Assembly (NCBI GenBank): GCA_963692975.2
Contig: CAXMMR010000001.1
Coordinates: 1 to 64,000 of the forward strand
From: CAXMMR01 sp963692975
GTDB taxonomy: Bacteria > Pseudomonadota > Alphaproteobacteria > Acetobacterales > Acetobacteraceae
Direction of reading: 5' to 3'
Length of the DNA: 64,000 bases
Both the position numbers and the translations under genes were made by a program. A model generated the notes under the pieces. It searched no databases. It had not been told where the DNA came from and was given only the letters and a program-made list of their open reading frames with translations. The stretch's first letter is position 1. Each line of letters opens with the position of its first letter. Below, one piece after another: positions 7,391 through 17,134 of this stretch.

Positions 7391-9908
7391 TCATCCGATC
7401 GAACCGGGTCGGTCGACCGGTTCAGCATGCGCGCTCAGGCAGTGCGCCACCAGGCCGAGCTTACGCAGGCGCGCCAGCTGCCGCATCGCCACTCGGTCAG
7501 GGGCATGCGCGCGCCGCGCCTGGACACGCGCGGCGGCAACCTGCCCTGCCGCCCGCTCAGGCCCGGCGGCGAGCCAGGCCATCAGCCAGGCCGCGTGATC
7601 GAGGTCGGGGTCGGCCCAAAGCTGGCCGCTCCAGAGCTGCCCGTCGCCGGATGGATCACGCCCCGCCGGCACCGGGACAGAACGCTGCTCCACGGCAAAG
7701 CCGGTTGCCGGTGTCACCAAGTCGGTGGTCGCGCCGCTATCGGTCGCGATCACCGGCCGGCCGAGCAGCGTCGCCCGCGCGACCAGCAGCCCGACCGCCT
7801 CGGCGCGATGCAGCGACAGCACGGCGTCGCACAGGCAAAGCAGCGCGTCGTCCTCGGCGCGGCTCTGCGGGCGCTCGACCAGGAACACGCTCGGATCATC
7901 AGCCACCGACGCCCGCAACCCGGCGAGCGCCTCCCCGCCTGCCGCGCCCAGCCCCGCCAGCCGGATGACGAGGCCCGGGCGCAGCACCATGCGCGACATC
8001 GGGTGCTGGCCGACGGCGCGCCGGAACGCCTCGACCGCGCCGGCCGGGTTTTGCCAGTCCAGCGAGCCGGCATCGGCCTCGACGTAGAACAGGAACCGCC
8101 CATCGGGCAGGCCGAACTCCGCCCGCCGCCGCTCCGCCGGCTCGACCGCGACGGCGACCGGCATGTGAAGCACCGGCCTGTGCAGGACGCGGGCGAGCGC
8201 GAGCTGAGCGGAGCAGCTCGGCGCCCACACCTCGTCCGCCGCCTGCAGCCCCGCCAGCAACGCGGGCGTTACCTCCGCCATCGCCCAGACCGGCGCCGCC
8301 ACCGTGTAGGCCGCACCGTCGAGCAGGCCGGGCGCGCTCGCCATCATGCCCGCGAGCCGCTCGGCGCCGAGGCTCAGCAGCCGCACCCGGCCGAGCGGCG
8401 CCGATGCACCGGCGCCGGGCGGGACGCTGAGGTCGCAGCCATCCACGCCCAGCCCGGCCGCGCGCAACGCCGCCAGCGCCGCCCGGGCCAGCGCCGCGGC
8501 GTCGCCCTGGCCGCCGAACTCGCCGATGACCGAGACGTCGCGGCCGTCATCCAGGTCACCCGGACGCGGCCCGGGCGGGGGCGGCAGCCGGTCGCCGAAG
8601 CGCAGCGCCGTTGGCTGCACCAGCCGGTCGTCGAGCCCGTGCTCGCGCCCGGCATGCTTGAGGAACCAGTCCACCAGCAGGTGCTCGCCGGCCGGGCCGG
8701 CGATGTCCATCTGCGCGCGCAGGTTCGGCGAGCCGGCATGCAGAAACTCCTGCAAATTGGTGACCACCACCGCGGAGGAGCCGCTCTCGCCGGCCGGCCA
8801 GGGCTGATGCAGCTGCGCCTCGAAGGTCTCGAACGGGTCGGACGGCCAGGCGGGATGGCGCTCGCGAAACATCCGCCGCACCACCTTGGGGATCGGCGTG
8901 CCCGAGGCGAAGCGGCCATACGCATAGGGTGCGCGAGCCCACCTCGTATGGCCCAGTGCCCGCAGCCGGCCGGCATAGCCCTCGAGCAGGGCGGCCAGCG
9001 GCGCCGGCAGCCCGCCCACGAACCGGCTGGTGTATTTCGACAGCCGCTCCGGCCGCTGCGGGTCGAACCCGCTGTAGTGAAAGAATACGAGCGGCCGCCC
9101 GTCCACGCTCCAGCCGGCGCCGGACCGCTCGAGCGCGCGCTGCGTCAGGTTCCAGTAGGCCACGTTGAGCGCGCTGTCGCGCAGGATCGCCACCGCCGAG
9201 ACGAAGCCGGGCAGCAGGTCGATGAACTTCTGGTCCACGAACAGCCCGGCCGCCTGGTCGTCGATGCACTGGTGCAGCAGCCGGCGCGACCACCAGCGCA
9301 GCGCCTCCAGCGCCTCAGGCGCCTGGCGGACACCGAGAAAGCCCAGATTATAGGTGCCCGAGCGCAGGAAGCTGAGGTCGTTCGGCGTGTCCGCCTGCTC
9401 CGAGGGCTGCAGCACGTGCGGCGTCAGGGCGAAGGCGGCGCCAGCGGACAGCGCCGCCAGCACCGCGTCGAGCGGTGCGAACAGCTCGATGTCGGGATCG
9501 AAGTAGAGCACCTGCTCGTAGCCGCGGCTCTCCAGCAGGTGCAGGACCATGAACGGCTTGGCCGCCGTGTTCAGCTCCATGACGTCGTAGCGGAAGGTGA
9601 AGCCCGGCAGGTCCGGGCACCGCCAGCGCCGCCAGCGGCACGATCTCCGCCTCGCCCGAGCCGTAGAGCCCGTCGACCGGCAGCACGTGGTCGACCAGGC
9701 AAACGAACAGGTCCGCGTCCGGATGGCACCGCCGCGCCGAAGCCAGGAACGCCCGCGCCGTCGGCATGTAGTTGTTCGAACAGATGGTAAAGATCGCCAG
9801 CCTCTCCTCAGCCAAGCCGTCTGCCTTCCATGCCGTGCCCCGCGTTGAGGAGCGTCTTACACCGACCCGACCCGCACGAAACCGGCCGTCGCCCCTCGCT
9901 ATTTTCAA
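7391..9908 (-). CDS. Two-domain glycosyltransferase (GT8-like plus GT4-like), one frameshift
   Basis: The first part (9908 to about 9610) reads AIFTICSNNYMPTARAFLAS, the usual start of a GT-A fold acting on nucleotide sugars. After a frame change near 9600-9620 the protein goes on with TAAKPFMVLHLLESRGYEQV and YFDPDIELF, whose DPD serves as the metal-binding DxD. The rest of the first 400 residues resembles hypothetical glycosyltransferases with GT8-like folds. The second part has GT4 features (EVWAPSCSAQLALA, LSLHRAEAVGLLVARATLLGRPV). Full length would be about 838 residues. Start 9908 is tentative; no better ATG is present. One indel breaks it. It stands on the strand opposite to its neighbours, with the coiled-coil gene behind it. 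Confidence 0.7.
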
Positions 9909-9984
9909 ACCTGCGGCCGGTTAGCTCCGCCCTGCCATCGTGCTACACGCCGCCGTGACAATCAGGACAAGCCGGGAAGCAAGC

Positions 9985-12483
9985 ATGGGTGAACTCATCC
10001 GCTACGAAGCCGCCGCCGCGCCGATGGCGTTCAGCGGCGAGCGGCTTACCGGGGCGATCTCGGGTCAGGTCGAGATCGAGCACTATCACCGCTACCTGCT
10101 GGCGCGTGAGTTCTGCCGTGGCCTCGACGTGCTCGACGTCGCGTCCGGCGAGGGCTACGGCACCGCCCTGCTCGCCCAGGTCGCCCGCTCCGTCATCGGC
10201 ATCGAGATCGACGCCGCCGTGGTGCGCGCCGCGCAGGCCGAGTTCGAACGGCCGAACCTGCGCTTCAAGCAGGGCGACGCCCGCGCCCTGCCGCTGCCGG
10301 ACGGATGCGTCGACGTCGCCGTCTCGTTCGAGACGCTGGAGCACCTGACCGAGCAGGATGTGTTTCTCGGCGAGCTAAAGCGGGTGCTGCGGCCCGGCGG
10401 CCTGCTGGTCATCAGCACGCCGGATCGCGACGCCTACTCGCCGGTCGGCGTGCCGCCAAACCCCTACCACGTGCTCGAGCTGACGCGTGCCGAGTTTGCA
10501 ACCCTACTCGGGCGCCACTTCGTCCACGCCGCCTTCGCCGCCCAGCGCGCCATCATCGGCTCGGTGATCCTCGGCGCCGAGGCTGGCGAACTGGCGCGCA
10601 GCTTCGAGCGGCGTAGCGAGACGCTTGTCGAGGCGAGCGACCAGCTGGCGCGCGCGCCCTACGTTTTCGGCCTCGCCTCCGATGCGACGCTGCCCGCCCT
10701 GCCGAGCAGCGTCTACGTCCATCGCGGCGACCTCGACACCGACCCGCAGATGCGCCGCGATGCCGAGCTGGCGGCGCAGCGGGCGAGCGCCGACGAGCGC
10801 GTGACGGACGCGACACAGCGCCCAGGCCAGACGGAACCGATGCTGCGGTCGCTCCTTGCCGAGCCGCTTACGCCGCTGTTTGAACGGCCGAGCCGCCTCG
10901 CCGCCCACAGCGCCTGGTATGGTCACCTGCCGTTCGCGCGCTGGCTCGTTCCGGCCTTGCGCCCTCGCCTGCTCGTCGAGCTTGGCACCCACGCCGGCGT
11001 CTCCTATGCCGGCTTCTGCGACGCGGTTCTGGCGGGTCGGCTCGGCACGCGCTGTCTGGCTATCGACACCTGGCAGGGCGACGAGCATGCCGGCTTCTAC
11101 GACGAATCCGTGTTCCAGGATCTCGAGCGCTTCCATGCTGCCCGCTACGGCGCGTTCTCGCGCCTGCTGCGCAGCACCTTCGACGAGGCGCTGCCAGCGG
11201 TCGCCGACGGCAGCGTCGATCTCCTGCACATCGACGGCCGGCACCGCTACGAGGACGTCCGGCATGATTTCGAAAGCTGGCAGCCCAAGCTTTCCGAACG
11301 CGCCGTCGTGCTGTTCCACGACGTCGCCGTGCGCGACGGCGATTTCGGCGTCTGGCGCTTCTGGGCCGAGCTGCGGCAAAGCTTCCCGGGCTTCGAGTTT
11401 GGCCACGCGCACGGCCTGGGCGTGCTCGCGACGGGAAGGATCATCCCTGACGCACTCGCCGGGCTGATCCAACTGGAGGAGCGACAGGCCGATATCCTGC
11501 GCGATCGCTTCGCCCTACTCGGCGGTCGCTGGGAGGCCGGCTTCGAGGCGGCGCGGCTGCAACACGCCTTGGATGAGGCAAGCCGCCGCGAGGCGGAGGC
11601 GCGGCTTGCCGCCGAGGCGCGGTTGGCGGTCGAGTCGCAGCGCGCAGCCGAGGCGCAGCGAATGATCGAGGCAGCCGGGCAGGCGGCACGGCAGGCCGAG
11701 CAGGCAAAGGTTGCGGCGGAGCACGCCACGGCCGCGGCGGAGCACACCAGCACGCAGGCCCGCGCCGAGATGGCGCGGGTCACCGCGGAGGCTGAGCGGC
11801 AAATCAGGTCGGCGGCGGCCCAGGTTGCCCTGGTGGAGCGACAATCCGACGCGATGAAGCAGCAGCTCGTCGAGACGGTGGCGCGCGGCGAGGCGGGCAC
11901 GGCGCGCGAGCGCCACGCCGCGCAGGTCGTCACCGAGCTGCAGAGCGAGGTCGCCGAGCTGAGGCGCGTGGCGGTCGAGCGCGAGCGCGAGGCGGCCGAG
12001 CAGGAGCGCGCGCTGGCGGCCGAGCACGAGCATCGCCAGCACGGTATCGCAGCGCTGGCCGAGGCGCGCGCGCAGGCCGAGCGCGCCGCGCAAGCCACCC
12101 GCGCGCGGGCCGAGGCCGACGCGCAACGGCTCGCCGAGGCGCACGGCCAGGCCGCAGCGCTGCGCCGGCGGCTGCTGCTGCTCGAGACGAGCACCGCCTG
12201 GCGCCTCACCCAGCCGCTGCGCCGCGTCGGCGAGCGCTCGCCCGGCCTCGCGGTGTCGCTGCGCCGCGGCGCCAAGCTGGCCTGGTGGACAGCCTCCTTC
12301 CAGCTGCCCGGCCGCTATCGAGCCTGGAAACAGTATCGCCACCTGCGCCAGCCTGTCCCGGCCATCGCCGCGCCACAGCCGCTGCCCGCCCCGCCGCCGG
12401 CGCCGCCCGCGCCCATGCCGCCGCCTCGCGGCCGTCGAGCAAGTCGAGCCCGCACCGGCGCTGCAGGTCCCATCCTCGGATAG
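9985..12483 (+). CDS. Double methyltransferase with long coiled coil
   Basis: An 832-residue protein from ATG 9985 (GGGAAG upstream). Domain 1 (about residues 15-210) is a class I SAM methyltransferase: VLDVASGEGYGTALLA binds SAM and VSFETLEHL follows. Domain 2 (about 300-500) is a second one of the Methyltransf_24/CmcI-like type: LVELGTHAGVSYAGFCDAV and LLHIDGRHRYEDV. Residues about 500-730 form a long Ala/Glu/Arg coiled coil that ends in TSTAWRLTQPLRRVG. The C-terminus runs into a proline-rich stretch and stops 13 bases before the GT2 gene. The frame just beyond the proline-rich stretch fits the start of the GT2 protein, so the stop may be the result of a frameshift. Likely role: methylation of a growing glycan, with the coiled coil as scaffold. 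Confidence 0.8.
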   Translation: MGELIRYEAAAAPMAFSGERLTGAISGQVEIEHYHRYLLAREFCRGLDVLDVASGEGYGTALLAQVARSVIGIEIDAAVVRAAQAEFERPNLRFKQGDARALPLPDGCVDVAVSFETLEHLTEQDVFLGELKRVLRPGGLLVISTPDRDAYSPVGVPPNPYHVLELTRAEFATLLGRHFVHAAFAAQRAIIGSVILGAEAGELARSFERRSETLVEASDQLARAPYVFGLASDATLPALPSSVYVHRGDLDTDPQMRRDAELAAQRASADERVTDATQRPGQTEPMLRSLLAEPLTPLFERPSRLAAHSAWYGHLPFARWLVPALRPRLLVELGTHAGVSYAGFCDAVLAGRLGTRCLAIDTWQGDEHAGFYDESVFQDLERFHAARYGAFSRLLRSTFDEALPAVADGSVDLLHIDGRHRYEDVRHDFESWQPKLSERAVVLFHDVAVRDGDFGVWRFWAELRQSFPGFEFGHAHGLGVLATGRIIPDALAGLIQLEERQADILRDRFALLGGRWEAGFEAARLQHALDEASRREAEARLAAEARLAVESQRAAEAQRMIEAAGQAARQAEQAKVAAEHATAAAEHTSTQARAEMARVTAEAERQIRSAAAQVALVERQSDAMKQQLVETVARGEAGTARERHAAQVVTELQSEVAELRRVAVEREREAAEQERALAAEHEHRQHGIAALAEARAQAERAAQATRARAEADAQRLAEAHGQAAALRRRLLLLETSTAWRLTQPLRRVGERSPGLAVSLRRGAKLAWWTASFQLPGRYRAWKQYRHLRQPVPAIAAPQPLPAPPPAPPAPMPPPRGRRASRARTGAAGPILG

Positions 12484-12496
12484 CCCCGTCGTCTCG

Positions 12497-14491
12497 GTGA
12501 TCATCTCGACCTACGGCCAGCTCGCCGCCAGCCTCGCCTGCCTGCAATCGATCGCCGACCACGCGCCGCGCTGCCCGATCGAGGTCATCGTCGTCGACGA
12601 CGCCTACAAGGGCGACGAGGACATGGGCGCGCTGCGCGAGGTCGGCGGCATCATCCTGCTACGCCATGCCAGCAACCTCGGCTTCCTGCTGAGCTGCAAC
12701 GCCGCCGCCCGCATGGCGCGCGGCCGCTACCTCTATCTGCTGAACAACGACACCCAGCTGCAGCCCGGCTCGATCGACGCCCTGGTCGACCTGCTCGAGG
12801 CGCGTCCGGATGCCGCCATGGCCGGCTCCAAGCTGCTGTTCGCCGACCGCCGCCTGCAGGAGGCCGGCGGCATCGTCTGGAACGACGCCTCGGCCTGGAA
12901 CTACGGCCGCGGCGACGACCCGTCATATCCGGAATACAACTATGTCCGCGAGGCGGATTACTGCTCCGGCGCCTCGCTGATGGTCCGCCGCGCCTGCTTC
13001 GAGGCGCTTGGCGGCTTCGACGAGGCGTTCGCCCCCGCCTATTACGAGGACGTGGACCTCGCCTTTCGCCTGCGCGCGCAGGGCATGCGGGTGCTCTACG
13101 AGCCGCGCTCGGTCGTCATCCACCATGAGGGCCTGTCGCACGGCACCGACCTCGCCATCGGCCCCAAGACGGCGCAGGTGACAAACCAGGCGCTGATGCT
13201 GCAGCGCTGGGGCGAGACGCTTGCCCGCGAGCACTACCCGAACGGCTCGGACGTGCTGCGCGCCCGCGACCGCGCCCGCCACCGACGCGTCGTCCTGGTG
13301 ATCGACCACTACGCGCTGGAGCCCGACCGCGACGCCGGTTCGCGCAGCACGATGGGCATCATCGACAGCCTGCTCGACGCCGGCTGGATGGTGAAATACT
13401 GGCCGCTCAACCGCCTCTACAGCCCGGTCTACACGGTGGCGATGGAGCGCCGCGGCATTGAAGTGCTGGACCAGCGCCGCCCGGGCGACTTGCGGGCCTG
13501 GCTCACCGAGCATGGCGAGGCGCTCGATCACCTGCTGGTCAACCGTCCGGACACCGCGGCCGAGGTCCTGCCCCACCTGATGTGGCACGCCGACGCGGTG
13601 CTGAGCTTCTACGGCGTCGACCTGCATTTCGAGCGCCTGCGCCGCGAGGCCGAGCTCACCGGCAACGCCGCCAAGCTGCGCGAGGCGGCGACGATGGAGC
13701 GGCTGGAGCGCCGGGTCTGGCAGAACTTCGACGTCGTCATGTACCCCTCGAAGGAGGAGGCCGAGACCGTGCGCGCGATGTCGCCAGACACCCTGGCCTG
13801 CGACATCGTGCCGTTCTGGAGCGAGGCCTACCCGCCGCGCGAGGCGCCGCCGGCCCGCCTCAGCATCCTGTTCGTCGCCGGCTTCGCCCATCCGCCCAAT
13901 GTCGACGCCGCGCTGTTCCTGATCGGGCAGGTGATGCCGGCGCTGGAGCGCGAGGTCGGGCCGGTGAGCGTGGTGCTCGCCGGCTCCAACCCCACCGAGG
14001 CGGTGCGGGCGCTCGCTGGCCTGAAGGTCGAGGTGACCGGCTACGTCACCGACGAAGAGCTGGATGCGCTCTACCATCGCCACCGCGCCGCGATCGTGCC
14101 GCTGCGCTTCGGCGCCGGCGTCAAGGGCAAGGTGGTGGAGGCGCTCAGCCGCGGCCTGCCGCTGATCACGACCTCGATCGGCTCGCAGGGCATTCCGGGC
14201 CTCGCCGCCGTGGTGCCGGTCTGCAACGACGTGCCCGACATCGTCGCCGCGCTGAAGCGCCTGCTCACCGACGATGCCGCCTGGATGGCGCAGTCGTCAG
14301 CCCAGCTCGCCTTTGCCCAGCGTGTCTTTTCCCGCCAGGCGATGCAGCGCTCCATCGTCGCGGCGCTGGAGGCGGGCGAAGCGCGGGTCCGGAGCCGCGA
14401 GGCTCAACCTGCTGCAGCCCAGCCGCCGACCGGACACGCCGCCCAGGAGGTGCGCGCACCTCTCGCCTCGATGGCGATCGGCGGCGAGTGA
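12497..14491 (+). CDS. GT2-GT4 bifunctional glycosyltransferase
   Basis: 664 residues counted from a GTG inside the first beta strand. GT2 domain, residues 1-230: VVDDAYKG (34-35 DD), LLNNDTQ (83-85), YYEDVDLAF (ED 184-185) and HHEG (209-212). These are the donor, metal and base positions of rhamnosyl/rhamnan-type family 2 enzymes. A GT4 C-terminal Rossmann domain spans about 455-640 with LFVAGFAHPPNVDA, GYVTDEELDALY and VVEALSRGLPLITT. The start is suspicious: the family normally has PVVSVIISTY, and exactly those residues (SPVVSVI) are encoded in frame upstream of the GTG, without an ATG. I think the gene is the second half of a larger protein begun at 9985. Confidence 0.85.
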   Translation: MIISTYGQLAASLACLQSIADHAPRCPIEVIVVDDAYKGDEDMGALREVGGIILLRHASNLGFLLSCNAAARMARGRYLYLLNNDTQLQPGSIDALVDLLEARPDAAMAGSKLLFADRRLQEAGGIVWNDASAWNYGRGDDPSYPEYNYVREADYCSGASLMVRRACFEALGGFDEAFAPAYYEDVDLAFRLRAQGMRVLYEPRSVVIHHEGLSHGTDLAIGPKTAQVTNQALMLQRWGETLAREHYPNGSDVLRARDRARHRRVVLVIDHYALEPDRDAGSRSTMGIIDSLLDAGWMVKYWPLNRLYSPVYTVAMERRGIEVLDQRRPGDLRAWLTEHGEALDHLLVNRPDTAAEVLPHLMWHADAVLSFYGVDLHFERLRREAELTGNAAKLREAATMERLERRVWQNFDVVMYPSKEEAETVRAMSPDTLACDIVPFWSEAYPPREAPPARLSILFVAGFAHPPNVDAALFLIGQVMPALEREVGPVSVVLAGSNPTEAVRALAGLKVEVTGYVTDEELDALYHRHRAAIVPLRFGAGVKGKVVEALSRGLPLITTSIGSQGIPGLAAVVPVCNDVPDIVAALKRLLTDDAAWMAQSSAQLAFAQRVFSRQAMQRSIVAALEAGEARVRSREAQPAAAQPPTGHAAQEVRAPLASMAIGGE

Positions 14492-14517
14492 GGCACCGCG
14501 CCGGGCCGGCCGTCTAA

Positions 14518-15339
14518 ATGGTCGAGATCGACCGCACCTTCCGCTCCCTGGCGGAGTGGACCGAGTGGGCGTCGCAGAACAGCTACGTCTACGTCGCCGC
14601 GGCCGCCGACAGCATCGGCGAGCGCATCTGCACCGCCGGCTTCGTCGAGCCGTTCAGCGGCCATACGATCCCCCCCGGCGAGCTGGCGCAGCTCGGCACC
14701 AACTGGCGCGAGGGCCTGCTCGCGCGCGGTCTGAATTCGCGCATGCGGGCGGTGCTCGGGCTTATCGACAAGCTGGTCGGCGCACAGCCACCCTCCCTCG
14801 TGCGCCTATTCGCCGCCGAGGCGGTCACCGAGGTTGCGCTGCGCCTGCGCGGCCGCTTCGCCCGCTTCCTCGGCTCGGAATACGGCGCCGACGAGCAGGC
14901 CCGGCGCAGCCTCTACCCGATCCCGCACGAGGACCTCACGGCGCTGACCCTGCCCTCCAACTGCTTCGACCTGGTGACCACGAACGAGGTGCTGGAGCAC
15001 GTCCCGGACCTCGACGCCGCCCTCGGCGAGCTCGCCCGGGTGTTGAAGCCCGGCGGCTGGCACGTCGGCACCCACCCGTTCCGCTTTGTCGACGAGGTCG
15101 GCGACCGCCGCTCGGTGCTGGTCGACGGCGCCGTCGTCCACCTCAAGCCGCCGGAGTATCACGGCAACCCGGTCGATCCGCAGGCCGGCTCGCTGGTATT
15201 CGAAACGCCGGGCTGGGACATTATCGAGCGCGCCGAACGCGCCGGGTTCGCCGAGGCGCAAATGCGCTTCATCGCCTCCGAGCAACACGGCATCCTGACC
15301 GAGAACACCGGCGTCTTCGTGCTGTGCGCCAGAAAGTAA
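14518..15339 (+). CDS. SAM-dependent methyltransferase
   Basis: 273 residues, ATG 14518, 26 bases after the GT2-GT4 stop, so the same transcript is likely. The class I methyltransferase core is seen in FDLVTTNEVLEHVPDLDAAL and ELARVLKPGGWHVGTHPF (about residues 155-190). The usual SAM-binding GxGxG is not obvious: the preceding strand reads RFLGSEYGADEQ, close to the 'FxGSEY' form of small glycan-cluster methyltransferases. The N-terminal 100 residues carry the WxxW-like and TIPPGE segments seen in such proteins. It likely methylates a sugar made by the neighbouring transferases. The acceptor cannot be named. Confidence 0.75.
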   Translation: MVEIDRTFRSLAEWTEWASQNSYVYVAAAADSIGERICTAGFVEPFSGHTIPPGELAQLGTNWREGLLARGLNSRMRAVLGLIDKLVGAQPPSLVRLFAAEAVTEVALRLRGRFARFLGSEYGADEQARRSLYPIPHEDLTALTLPSNCFDLVTTNEVLEHVPDLDAALGELARVLKPGGWHVGTHPFRFVDEVGDRRSVLVDGAVVHLKPPEYHGNPVDPQAGSLVFETPGWDIIERAERAGFAEAQMRFIASEQHGILTENTGVFVLCARK

Positions 15340-15374
15340 CAGCCAGCGTCCCGGTCACCCAGGCCCCTTCCGAG

Positions 15375-15427
15375 TGGATTTCAAAGCCTCCGCCTTTGAT
15401 GGGGTCCAGGGGCAAAGCCCCTGGCCT
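15375..15427 (-). repeat. Bipartite stop-codon hairpin, - orientation
   Basis: Fifteen bases beyond the stop (minus strand) of the methyltransferase at 15442. The order is as at 6818: CCAGGGGC-TTT-GCCCCTGG, then CCCCAT, then AAAGGCGGAGGCTTT. Arm 2 carries one mismatch relative to the 6818 copy. It fills the gap between two convergent genes. Confidence 0.8.
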
Positions 15428-15441
15428 TGCGTGCGCCACCG

Positions 15442-16974
15442 TCAGGCCGCTGCCACCGCCCGTTCGCTGACGGTGACCGGGATCAGCCGCCCGATGCCGA
15501 GCCGTATATGGCGCGGCAGCATCAGCGGCGCCCCGTCGAGCGTCCGCGTCGCCAGCAGCACCGCCTGCGCCCCGCCAGGAACGATCTCGCGCAGCAGCAG
15601 GCTCTCCGACTGGACGACCAGCACCGAGGCGACCGTCCCGCCCTCCGCATCGCACAGGACGATGCGATAAGGCGCCTCGGTCGCAACGGCGTAGAAGCGC
15701 AGCAGCAGCATCGCATCGCTGGCGAGGCGGGGCAGCACGATCCGGCTGCTCGGCTGCAGGTTCAGCATCGACAGCAGCCCGTTAGCCTCGCGGCAGGGCT
15801 CCCACTCGCCCGCCGGGTAGACAGTCTCCAGCGCCGGCAGGTCGGCGTCCTCGATCGCTGGCAGCGCCCGCGACATGAGCTGCAGCGCCACGCCGGGCAG
15901 GCTCGGCAGATCGTTGAGCACGCCGCCCTGCGCCGCCAGGCGCCGGCGGAACATCTCCGCCGACGGCGCCGCGCTGCCGCGCTTGACCACCGTCGCCTGC
16001 AGCCCGGCGCCGAACAGCCGGGCGGCCTGATGCTCCGCCTCGCGGCCGTTGAGCCCGCTCAGCCGCCGCAGCTCGGGCGCCATCAGGTAGCTCAGACGCC
16101 ACACGTCGTCGCCGGTGGGCAGGCGGGCGCCGAGCAGCCGGTCAGCCTCGGTCAGCAGCGGCCGCACAGCCTCGGCCTCGCCCAGCAGCAGCCCCGCCAG
16201 GCCCGCCTCGAGGTCGTCGTCGCAGGGCAGCGCCAGCACGCGCTGCTCGAACTCGGCGCGCTGCGGCCGCAGCTCCAGCCACTGCAGGTCGCCGGCCTCG
16301 GCGAGCACTCCGAGCACCATGTCGAGCGGGATGCGCTCGTTCTCGATCATCCCGAACATCGCCTCCGGACGCGAGCCGGGGAAGGGCGAGGCGAAGGTGA
16401 ACAGCGTGCCGCGTCGGGCGAGCTCCGCCTCGAACGGCGTGAACGCCTCGGCCCGGTTGCCGCGAAAGCCGTAGAAGCACAGCGCCCGCCCGATCGGCTC
16501 GTTCTCCAGCTGCAGCACCCCGCCCGGCCGCAGCACCCGCATCATCTCACGCAGCACCCGGCGCGGCCGGAAGGTGTGGTGGATGGAGGAGGCGCAGAAC
16601 ACGACGTCGAAGGAGCCGGTCTCGAACGGCAGGTCGTGGAAGTCGCCGGCGACCAGGGTCGGCTCGGCCGCGATCCCGGCCTCACGCGCCCCCTGCCGCC
16701 CGACCAGCAGGGAGGTCGGCGAGACGTCATGCGCCACCGAGACGCCGCCCAGCACGGCGGCCGCCCGATGCGCCCCGTAATGAGCGTAGGCGCCGACCTC
16801 CAGGATGCGCGGCGGCGCTGCCGAGGCGCCGTTCGCCACGCCCGCGGCGCGGAGGATGCTGGCGGCGTGCTGCTCGCTCATCGCGGCGATGCGGCTGTCC
16901 ACGTGCAGCGAGTGCCAGGCCAGCTCGCCGAGCTGCGGCCCATAAACGTCGATGATCTCGTCCCTGGTCGGCAT
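15442..16974 (-). CDS. Methyltransferase with C-terminal glycan-type extension
   Basis: 510 residues, ATG at 16974 behind GAGGAG. The Methyltransf_11 core lies at about residues 55-165: PRILEVGAYAHYG, AGDFHDLPFETGSFDVVF and ASSIHHTFRPRRVLREMMRV, followed by LRPGGVLQLENEP. The last 150 residues are beta-rich with no motif I can name (starting near PAGEWEPCREANGLL); that end could bind the carbohydrate acceptor. It is transcribed towards the glycan block and separated from the diguanylate cyclase by a divergent intergenic region (16975-17134). Probably part of the same glycan modification set; the substrate is unknown. Confidence 0.75.
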   Translation of the reverse strand: MPTRDEIIDVYGPQLGELAWHSLHVDSRIAAMSEQHAASILRAAGVANGASAAPPRILEVGAYAHYGAHRAAAVLGGVSVAHDVSPTSLLVGRQGAREAGIAAEPTLVAGDFHDLPFETGSFDVVFCASSIHHTFRPRRVLREMMRVLRPGGVLQLENEPIGRALCFYGFRGNRAEAFTPFEAELARRGTLFTFASPFPGSRPEAMFGMIENERIPLDMVLGVLAEAGDLQWLELRPQRAEFEQRVLALPCDDDLEAGLAGLLLGEAEAVRPLLTEADRLLGARLPTGDDVWRLSYLMAPELRRLSGLNGREAEHQAARLFGAGLQATVVKRGSAAPSAEMFRRRLAAQGGVLNDLPSLPGVALQLMSRALPAIEDADLPALETVYPAGEWEPCREANGLLSMLNLQPSSRIVLPRLASDAMLLLRFYAVATEAPYRIVLCDAEGGTVASVLVVQSESLLLREIVPGGAQAVLLATRTLDGAPLMLPRHIRLGIGRLIPVTVSERAVAAA

Positions 16975-17134
16975 GGCGGCTCCTCGATGCCCGGCCGGGC
17001 CGGCACCCGTCGGTGCGGCTCAGGATGGCCGATCTTACCGGCCTGCACGTCCCGCGGCGACGTTAACGTTCCGTTCATCCTTTCGGCCGCACACTGGTCC
17101 TCGGCCGTCCTTGCGGCCGTCAACCAGGTAGACG

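Noticed and set aside
6842..9790. 982-codon open frame on the plus strand
   Set aside because: It is the antisense of the minus-strand glycosyltransferase and coiled-coil genes, Arg/Gln/Pro-rich low-complexity sequence with no family feature.
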